A stretch of DNA of 64,000 bases, taken from Glutamicibacter sp. MNS18 (GTDB lineage Bacteria; Actinomycetota; Actinomycetes; Actinomycetales; Micrococcaceae). Below the pieces are notes generated by a model. It was given only the letters and a program-made list of their open reading frames with translations, did not search any database and was not told where the DNA came from. The translations under genes and the position numbers were made by a program. Positions 58,854 through 64,000 of the stretch are shown here, piece after piece; position 1 is the stretch's first letter, and each line of letters starts with the position of its first letter. The stretch lies in the NCBI RefSeq assembly GCF_026107515.2, contig NZ_JAPCHW010000002.1:62001-126000 (forward strand), given 5' to 3'.

Positions 58854-60764
58854 CTAGCTGCAGGGTGCGGGATCGCTGGACGGGCCGTTTCTCGCGTCCT
58901 CATCCGCAGGCGGGTTTGGTGGCCCGTCGACCAGGTCTGAGCCGTCAAAGGTGTTGGGGAACCAATATCTGTTGCGTTGGGGCGTTTGGGTCGGATCCAG
59001 ATGCGGTGGCAACAGGACATGGGGCAGCCCGTTATGCATGACCATCTTGAACTTCCCTGCGTGGAAATCGTCGTGTTCGCGGGGGCAGAGCAGTGAACCT
59101 TCACGCACGCTGGTCCCACAGCCGCCTGCCCAGCCGCCTTCCGGCCAGTGGTTCGCCTCGCATAATTCCGGCGGGCAGGTGCACCCTGGCATGATGCAAC
59201 CCCGGTCCTGGACGTATAAGGCCGTGCGCATGGGCTTGCTGTGGAATCGTCTTGAACGCCCGGCATCCAGGACCTGACTTTGACCACCGAGCACATGCGG
59301 CAGGATTCTGGCCTTGACCAGAATCTGGCGTAGTTCGCCGGCATCCAGCCTGACCCCGTGGGTGGTGATTCCGTGCGCGGTGGCCAGATCCAGCAGATGC
59401 TTGAGCGTCATGGTCACGATGATGCTCGGAACGATGGTTGCGGTGTTCCCATCGCCAGTGGACCGCTGGGTCAGCAGTGCCATGATCGCATTCAGTCGCC
59501 GCCGGGGCGGCTCCGGCTCGCGGTCAGGAAGTCCGGGTTCGTCTTTCACGTTGTGTTCGCCATCGGGAACTATCGGGGAAGCAACGGCAGAGTCTGGCGC
59601 CGTGGCCCCGGGATCGGTGGTTGCCGGGGTCTGATCAGGGCCGGTCGCGGCTTCCGGCACGATTGCCTGGATGGCCGCGGCGGCCCATGGTGGTGGCGCA
59701 TCCGTGCTGACCAGCCATGGGGCATCATCCGGTGCAGGCGTGGCATTGTATTCCCCTGATCGAAGGCTGGGAGGAGCATCGGCCGTGCTGGAGATCGGCC
59801 CAGCGGAGTCAGCCGGTTCACGTCCGGACGCCGTGTATTCTTCGGTGACAGGCGTGCTTTCGAGAGCCTGCTGGGTGGCGCGGGCCGCCTGTCCGGCCCG
59901 GGTTCGACGGTTATCGGCCTGGGCCAGCATCGACCGCCAAACTTCGGCATCGGTGCCTTCAACGCGCACCAGATACTGGTCGACGCCTTGGACGGTCCGC
60001 CGCTTGAATATCCCGATTTCGGGTTTGGCGACCTCGGACTGGGTCTTGGTGTAGGCGGTGAAGAGCTCACCGAGCCTGGTTGAAGCAGTGGTGAGCTGGT
60101 GGTCGGACAGGATACGCGCAGCGTGTTCTTCCAGGAGCACCCCATCAGGGGTACAGGCGGTGGGAGCCAGGGCGATGCCCTGGTCGATCTGATCCGCGGG
60201 TTCGAACTTGTCGATCCGCCGGGCCGCATCGCGTGCTGGGCGTGGATCCCGGTCCGGGTCGTTAAACAGCGCTGCCAGACGCTCATAACGTGGTGCGGCG
60301 TCCGTTCCGGACATGGTGCGTCGGGCGACCATCCGGTGGGTGTCCTGCACCCGGGTGTCGGCTTCCCAGTGGTTGATGCCCAGCCAGGATTCGACCAGGC
60401 TGCTGGTATCCACGTAGTGCGCCCGTCCGCTGACGTGCTCGGGTGGCTCGGCGGTGTCGGTGGTGCCGCTTCGGATCGCGTCGTACTCGTCGATGGTCAG
60501 GGTGTGCGCTCCGGTGGCCTCCAAGGCGGCGATGGCGAATAGCTGGGCACGAAGTACTGCACGGTATTGCCGTTCAACCAGTTCGGCCATTTCCAGGGCG
60601 ATCCGCGGATCCGTGGTGCCGGACATGGCCTGGACAAGGGAGCTGAAAAGCTCGGTGTCCAGGCTCCCGAGCTCACTCAATAAGGCACTATCGAATGTCA
60701 CGCCGTGGGCGTGAACGGCGTCGCGGAGGACGGCCAGTGCGGTGGATAGGGAAATCGGTGCCAT
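58854..60764 (-). CDS. HNH endonuclease with DUF222 (13E12-type repeat family)
   Basis: 636 residues from ATG 60764 (MAPISLSTALAVLRDAVHAHG); longer in-frame starts lack similarity. A helical DUF222 domain covers about 20-330, followed by a Pro/Ala/Asp-rich linker (about 330-450) and a C-terminal HNH nuclease: RGCIMPGCTCPPELCEANHW with zinc cysteines, then LLCPREHDDFH. The family is expanded in many actinobacterial genomes, often as mobile-like multicopy genes; no flanking repeats are visible here. Function unknown. Confidence 0.9.
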   Translation of the reverse strand: MAPISLSTALAVLRDAVHAHGVTFDSALLSELGSLDTELFSSLVQAMSGTTDPRIALEMAELVERQYRAVLRAQLFAIAALEATGAHTLTIDEYDAIRSGTTDTAEPPEHVSGRAHYVDTSSLVESWLGINHWEADTRVQDTHRMVARRTMSGTDAAPRYERLAALFNDPDRDPRPARDAARRIDKFEPADQIDQGIALAPTACTPDGVLLEEHAARILSDHQLTTASTRLGELFTAYTKTQSEVAKPEIGIFKRRTVQGVDQYLVRVEGTDAEVWRSMLAQADNRRTRAGQAARATQQALESTPVTEEYTASGREPADSAGPISSTADAPPSLRSGEYNATPAPDDAPWLVSTDAPPPWAAAAIQAIVPEAATGPDQTPATTDPGATAPDSAVASPIVPDGEHNVKDEPGLPDREPEPPRRRLNAIMALLTQRSTGDGNTATIVPSIIVTMTLKHLLDLATAHGITTHGVRLDAGELRQILVKARILPHVLGGQSQVLDAGRSRRFHSKPMRTALYVQDRGCIMPGCTCPPELCEANHWPEGGWAGGCGTSVREGSLLCPREHDDFHAGKFKMVMHNGLPHVLLPPHLDPTQTPQRNRYWFPNTFDGSDLVDGPPNPPADEDARNGPSSDPAPCS

Positions 60765-60882
60765 GCCATCGAGTCTGAAGCCCGAACCGGCAGTACTGGC
60801 AGACAAGGGCACCAGCTGTGGAGAACTGCGCGGAAACCGCGAATGGATGCCGCACACGAGGCAGGACTCCTTGCGCCGAGGA

Positions 60883-62073
60883 CTACCGTACGGTGCTGCG
60901 GCGTTCGACGATCCAGTGCGTTGCCAAGCCGGCGACCAGCGCCCAAAAAGCTCCTCCAATACCCCAGATGGTCACGTTGCCGGCCGCGAACAGCACGGTG
61001 ACTAGGCTGCTCAATCTCCATCCCGGTTCCTGTACGGCACCAGCCAAGGAGTTACCCAACGTTGCCACCAACGCCAACCCGGCGGCGGCTTCAAAAAGGC
61101 CGGCCGGTGATGCGGAGGCCACCGAGGCGATGAGGGCCGAGGCGGCAGCGAAGCCCAGGTAGAACACCCCCGAACTGGCCGACGCACGCCATCTCAGGCT
61201 CCGGTCGGGACCTGCCTGGTCACCGGCGGGAATCGCCGCGGTGATGGCTGCGAGATTAATTGCATGCCCGCCGAAGACCGAGCCGAGCGCGGAACCGGTT
61301 CCGGTGACCAGCATCGAGGAACGCCAGGGAACCTGGTAGTTGAACGAGGACATCACCGCCACACCTGGGATGTTCTGCGAGGCCATGGTAACGATGAATA
61401 GCGGGAGGCTGATGCTCGCGATGGCCGCGACACTGAACTCGGGGACAACCCATTGGAGCGAAGGTATCGTCGAGACCAGATGCCAGGTATCGGTGGTGGA
61501 AATGTGCCAGACCCCCACTAGAACCGCGGCGAGCATGGTCAATGCCACCGCATACCGTGGAAGCAGGCGAAGGGTCGCCAGGAACACCAACAGAATGACG
61601 ACGGCAGGCAGCGGGATGGAGCCGAGAGCGGAGAACGGCTTGAGGCAGAGGGGGATCAGTACCCCGGCCAGCATTCCTTGGGCGATCGGAACCGGGATTC
61701 CGGCCAAAAGCCGCTGCATGAACGGAAGCAACGAGGAGAGGACGATTAGTCCGGCGCCGACCAGGAACGCTCCGACGGCATGGTTGAACCCGAAATTCAC
61801 TGCCCCCATGCTGGCAAGCATGGCTGCTCCGGGAGTGGACCAGGCGATGCTCACGGGAATGCGGTGGCGCAGGGAAAGAACGATGCTGCTCAATCCCGTG
61901 AGCACCGACAGCGCGAGCAACCCCGAGGCCGCTTGCGACGCGGTGGCGCCCACGTTGGATAATCCGGTGAGGACTACGGCGAATGACGAGGTGAAACCAA
62001 CAAGCGTGGTGATGAATCCTGCGAGCACCGCGGAGAACAGGGACTCGCGGCGGGCAGACCATTGTTTGGGCAT
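60883..62073 (-). CDS. benE: BenE-family benzoate/H+ symporter-like transporter
   Basis: 396 residues with about 12 transmembrane helices. Family motifs are present: GFTSSFAVVLTGL, the half-helix SIAWSTPGAAMLAS, a second discontinuous-helix motif MASQNIPGVAVM and GGHAINLAAITAAI. Imports benzoate or a related aromatic acid with protons. No benzoate degradation genes are in the window, so the substrate is uncertain. Confidence 0.9.
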   Translation of the reverse strand: MPKQWSARRESLFSAVLAGFITTLVGFTSSFAVVLTGLSNVGATASQAASGLLALSVLTGLSSIVLSLRHRIPVSIAWSTPGAAMLASMGAVNFGFNHAVGAFLVGAGLIVLSSLLPFMQRLLAGIPVPIAQGMLAGVLIPLCLKPFSALGSIPLPAVVILLVFLATLRLLPRYAVALTMLAAVLVGVWHISTTDTWHLVSTIPSLQWVVPEFSVAAIASISLPLFIVTMASQNIPGVAVMSSFNYQVPWRSSMLVTGTGSALGSVFGGHAINLAAITAAIPAGDQAGPDRSLRWRASASSGVFYLGFAAASALIASVASASPAGLFEAAAGLALVATLGNSLAGAVQEPGWRLSSLVTVLFAAGNVTIWGIGGAFWALVAGLATHWIVERRSTVR

Positions 62074-62167
62074 GAGTACATTCTTAGCCCGTCATTGCCG
62101 GGTTGGTGAACTTCATGTCCGGGCATCGCAACAACTTCCGGAGGTGATACGGCATCGGGCACGCGAA

Positions 62168-62194
62168 AGGCACCGGACCGCTGGTCCGGTGCCT
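62168..62194 (-). terminator. Terminator of the antitoxin-like gene
   Basis: AGGCACCGGACC (62168-62179) and its exact complement (62183-62194) form a 12-bp stem with a 3-nt loop, followed on the minus strand by TTTCGCG, about 45 nt after the stop of the small gene. Confidence 0.72.
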
Positions 62195-62239
62195 CCCTAC
62201 GCGCTGTGGGCGATGCCCGACTTGTCGCGTCAAAAAAGT

Positions 62240-62455
62240 CTAGGCTTTGTCGCCCTTGAGATTATTCAGCAGGCCCTGGGCACCGTCCTGGAGACCGTCC
62301 ACTTTATCGGCGAACTTTCCACCGGTTTTCGCGTCGACGAAGTCCCCGGCTTTTTCGATGCCTTCGGATACCTTTTCCGAATTCTCGGCGGCGAACTGGC
62401 CAGCTTTTTGCGCTAGTCCTTCGGCTTTGCCCTTTAGCTCGTCAAATTTTGACAA
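62240..62455 (-). CDS. Rv0909-family (MT0933-type) putative antitoxin, TTG start
   Basis: 71 residues: LSKFDELKGKAEGLAQKAG, then repeats of amphipathic helix with ENSEKVSEGIEKAGDF and TGGKFADKVDGLQDGAQGLL. This is the pattern of the small actinobacterial Rv0909 antitoxin-like family. No ATG or GTG fits, but AAGGAGG lies 8 nt before a TTG at 62455, a textbook spacing. No toxin gene is adjacent, so a toxin-antitoxin role is unsupported here; a stress-linked coiled-coil protein is as likely. Confidence 0.78.
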   Translation of the reverse strand: MSKFDELKGKAEGLAQKAGQFAAENSEKVSEGIEKAGDFVDAKTGGKFADKVDGLQDGAQGLLNNLKGDKA

Positions 62456-62661
62456 AAAGGCCACCTCCTTATCAACGCTGGGAACACCTGCCGTTCCCAC
62501 TCCTCTGGTAATCGTAGACCGATATTTACGACTCCGGAAGGACTTCGACAATTTCGTTTCGAGATTCAGCTCAGCGCGAGAATCCGGAGGTCCCCTCGGC
62601 TGCGGGTGCGCGATTCCAGAACTGCGGGAGGAGGTGAGAATACTGCCGGAAAAGCAAAGAA

Positions 62662-62682
62662 GACCACCTGATCCAGATGGTC
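62662..62682 (-). terminator. Terminator of the tRNA array
   Basis: GACCACCTG (62662-62670) and CAGATGGTC (62674-62682) pair at 8 of 9 positions with a 3-nt loop. On the minus strand the stem is followed by TTCTTTGCTTTTCC. It lies just beyond the last tRNA-Gly. Confidence 0.7.
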
Positions 62683-62692
62683 CTCTGTGCTT

Positions 62693-62768
62693 TGGAGCGG
62701 ACAACGAGGTTCGAACTCGCGACCTCAACCTTGGCAAGGTTGCGCTCTACCAGCTGAGCTATGTCCGC
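62693..62768 (-). tRNA. tRNA-Gly(GCC), copy with encoded CCA
   Basis: Cloverleaf with acceptor GCGGACA/TGTCCGC, D-loop AGCTGGTAGA, anticodon stem-loop CAACC-TTGCCAA-GGTTG (GCC) and T-arm GAGTTCGAACCTC-like. Discriminator T at 62696, then CCA at 62693-62695. Last gene of the array; the other two copies do not encode CCA. Confidence 0.95.
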
Positions 62769-62804
62769 ATTATGTAGAACATCAATCATACGATGAATGC
62801 TCCG

Positions 62805-62876
62805 TGCGCGATACTGGGATCGAACCAGTGACCTCTTCCGTGTCAGGGAAGCGCGCTACCGCTGCGCCAATCGCGC
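62805..62876 (-). tRNA. tRNA-Val(GAC)
   Basis: 72 nt. Acceptor GCGCGAT/ATCGCGC, anticodon stem-loop CTTCC-CTGACAC-GGAAG (GAC), T-loop TTCGATC, discriminator A, no encoded CCA. The gene is identical to the copy at 63032-63103. Confidence 0.95.
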
Positions 62877-62928
62877 CGATATTCCGAAGAACTTCGGCCA
62901 AGAACCTAGGATACCCCAGGAACTTCCG

Positions 62929-63001
62929 AGCGGACAACGAGGTTCGAACTCGCGACCTCAACCTTGGCAAGGTTGCGCTCTACCAGCTGAGCTATGTCCG
63001 C
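62929..63001 (-). tRNA. tRNA-Gly(GCC)
   Basis: 73 nt, identical to the other two tRNA-Gly bodies; anticodon loop TTGCCAA; no encoded CCA. Confidence 0.95.
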
Positions 63002-63031
63002 ATGAGCAATCATCCGAGGATGAATGTTCCG

Positions 63032-63103
63032 TGCGCGATACTGGGATCGAACCAGTGACCTCTTCCGTGTCAGGGAAGCGCGCTACCGCTGCGCCAATCG
63101 CGC
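63032..63103 (-). tRNA. tRNA-Val(GAC)
   Basis: 72 nt, same sequence as the tRNA-Val at 62805-62876; anticodon loop CTGACAC; no encoded CCA. Confidence 0.95.
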
Positions 63104-63140
63104 AAAAAAGACTACTGCTTTTGGCTTCACGCCAAACGCG

Positions 63141-63211
63141 AGGTGGGGACGGGATTCGAACCCGCGTATACGGCTTTGCAGGCCGCTGCCTCGCCTCTCG
63201 GCCACCCCACC
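63141..63211 (-). tRNA. tRNA-Cys(GCA)
   Basis: 71 nt. Acceptor GGTGGGG/CCCCACC, anticodon stem-loop GCGGC-CTGCAAA-GCCGT (GCA), T-arm with TTCGAAT, discriminator T. Single copy, between the Gly-Val duplication and the first tRNA-Gly. Confidence 0.95.
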
Positions 63212-63266
63212 ATGTCCGGTCGGAAACCGGGTTGAATCGGCGAACCGATTCGGTGATCTTTTTGCG

Positions 63267-63339
63267 AGCGGACAACGAGGTTCGAACTCGCGACCTCAAC
63301 CTTGGCAAGGTTGCGCTCTACCAGCTGAGCTATGTCCGC
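63267..63339 (-). tRNA. tRNA-Gly(GCC), first gene of the array
   Basis: 73 nt, anticodon loop TTGCCAA. Most upstream gene on the minus strand. The AT-richer stretch beyond it (63340-63420) should hold the array promoter, but no clear -35/-10 pair is visible. Confidence 0.95.
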
Positions 63340-63537
63340 AAAAAATGGTTGTTCATCTGCCGTTTCCGGCGTCTTTCCAACGAGTAAAAACTCTATACGA
63401 GATCATGCCGAAGCGCCAAATCGAAAGGCTGAGATCTGGTTCACAACCCCATCCCGCCCCGGGAATCCGCGAAAAACTTCCGGAATTTCCCCACGGACTT
63501 GGGGAGAAGGGGCCGCGGCATGTGCCATGATCGATTT

Positions 63538-64000
63538 ATGACCACCCCCAAACTTGCAACTCAAACGGAACTCGGTCGCATGTACGCGCGGCAGGTCGGC
63601 GGACAGGTATCGGTGCCCTCGATAACCACCGTCATCGGCGTGGAGCACATGGACCTCACCGGGTGGGCCGGATATATGGCGGCCAAGTCACTGGCGGAGC
63701 ACGGGCAATTGGCCGAGGCGTTGGGTGACCAGACGCGAATGCGTCGCCTGGTGCGCGAATCGGCGTCGGCATCGGAACAGTACCGGGACCAGACCGCGAC
63801 CCGCGGAGACCGGGTCCACGACTATGCCGAGCAGTTCGCGCTCGGGGTACTCGGCGAACCCAATGAGCTGCGGTCCTCACGGGAACAGCTGGCCGCGAAG
63901 GATGAACTGGGCTTTGCGCGCAGCCTCGAAGCATGGTGGAAGGACTACCGGGTTGAGCCGATTGCTGCCGAGGTCACCGTGTGGAACGAAACGGTGGGCT
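63538..64000 (+). CDS. PD-(D/E)XK-nuclease-like protein, 3' end cut by window edge
   Basis: Open from ATG 63538 to the window edge (154 residues visible): MTTPKLATQTELGRMYARQV, then VPSITTVIGVEHMDLTGWAGYMAAK, RGDRVHDYAEQFALG and VEPIAAEVTVWNETVG. The order S-x-T-T-x-I-G, then R-G-x-x-V-H, then an E-x-x-V strand is that of phage/RecB-like PD-(D/E)XK nucleases, whose next expected motif (Y-A-G-T-x-D) would lie just outside. No Shine-Dalgarno sequence is evident. Confidence 0.7.
   Translation, partial: MTTPKLATQTELGRMYARQVGGQVSVPSITTVIGVEHMDLTGWAGYMAAKSLAEHGQLAEALGDQTRMRRLVRESASASEQYRDQTATRGDRVHDYAEQFALGVLGEPNELRSSREQLAAKDELGFARSLEAWWKDYRVEPIAAEVTVWNETVG

Noticed and set aside
62456-62737. N-terminal extension of the antitoxin-like gene into the tRNA-Gly
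   Set aside because: The open frame runs back through the tRNA and its terminator; the TTG with AAGGAGG at proper spacing gives the family-length protein.
62693-63339. CRISPR-like repeats at the right end
   Set aside because: The repeated units are complete tRNA genes with cloverleaf structure and irregular spacers.
63267-64000. Integrated element at the tRNA array (PD-(D/E)XK gene next to tRNA genes)
   Set aside because: No integrase, no partial tRNA repeat as an attachment site, and the nuclease-like gene is cut by the window edge; nothing supports integration.

Overview
The window is a high-GC chromosomal segment from an actinobacterium, most likely a Micrococcaceae member (Arthrobacter/Glutamicibacter-like); this assignment is an inference from gene families and order. 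The clearest evidence is a set of actinobacteria-restricted families (SepH, DUF3710, DUF3159, DUF3093, DUF4193, DUF5998, DUF3000, DUF6421, Rv0909-type antitoxin). From memory, the run DUF4193 - DUF3093 - dut - DUF3710 - OB-fold - DUF3159 - TrkA - TrkA - APC permease - TRAM methyltransferase follows the M. tuberculosis Rv2699c-Rv2689c region, and dxs / RNase D / DUF3000 follow Rv2682c-Rv2680. Almost everything looks like vertically inherited core or lineage-level accessory DNA. I see no transposase, integrase, CRISPR array or prophage.

Layout. 1-6.8 kb: a partial BlaI-type repressor divergent from cydA-cydB-cydDC (cytochrome bd oxidase and its assembly exporter), with three copies of one inverted repeat between them. 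6.8-15.3 kb: a second type IIA topoisomerase A subunit, a GNAT/acyl-CoA-synthetase-like fusion, DUF5998, a phosphodiesterase and sepH. 15.5-26.7 kb: the conserved dut/Trk/TRAM block, then aconitase. 26.9-27.7 kb: a decayed aminoglycoside-phosphotransferase-fold pseudogene. 27.7-36.3 kb: a seven-gene minus-strand operon (GMC oxidoreductase, membrane metallophosphoesterase, Cys-type alpha/beta hydrolase, acetoacetate-decarboxylase fold, DUF1772, small membrane protein, patatin) in which all six junctions are 4-nt ATGA overlaps.

36.5-44.4 kb: a small hypothetical gene, dxs-DUF402 and three small genes, argG, an aldo-keto reductase, and the first of two tandem Rieske lipoprotein genes. 44.5-53.8 kb: the second Rieske lipoprotein, fadA-fadB, DUF3000-rnd, a threonine aldolase, and a DUF6421-SDR pair. 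54-62.5 kb: msrB, an alpha/beta hydrolase, sseA-sufE-ybaK, zapE, an HNH/DUF222 protein, a BenE transporter and an orphan antitoxin-like gene. 62.7-63.3 kb: a six-gene tRNA array (Gly-Cys-Val-Gly-Val-Gly) with a duplicated Gly-Val unit. The right edge cuts a PD-(D/E)XK-nuclease-like gene.

The best candidate for an undescribed system is the seven-gene overlapping operon. Its members together look like a lipid- or steroid-directed oxidation/hydrolysis module with membrane components, but the substrate cannot be read from sequence. Secondary leads are the BlaI/cyd operator triplet, the zincin-like motif pair in the DUF6421 protein, and the perfect palindrome upstream of aconitase. Several genes have a -10 hexamer about 6-7 nt before the start codon, indicating leaderless mRNAs. 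Starts given here were chosen by ribosome-binding site, -10 position or family N-terminus rather than by longest frame.
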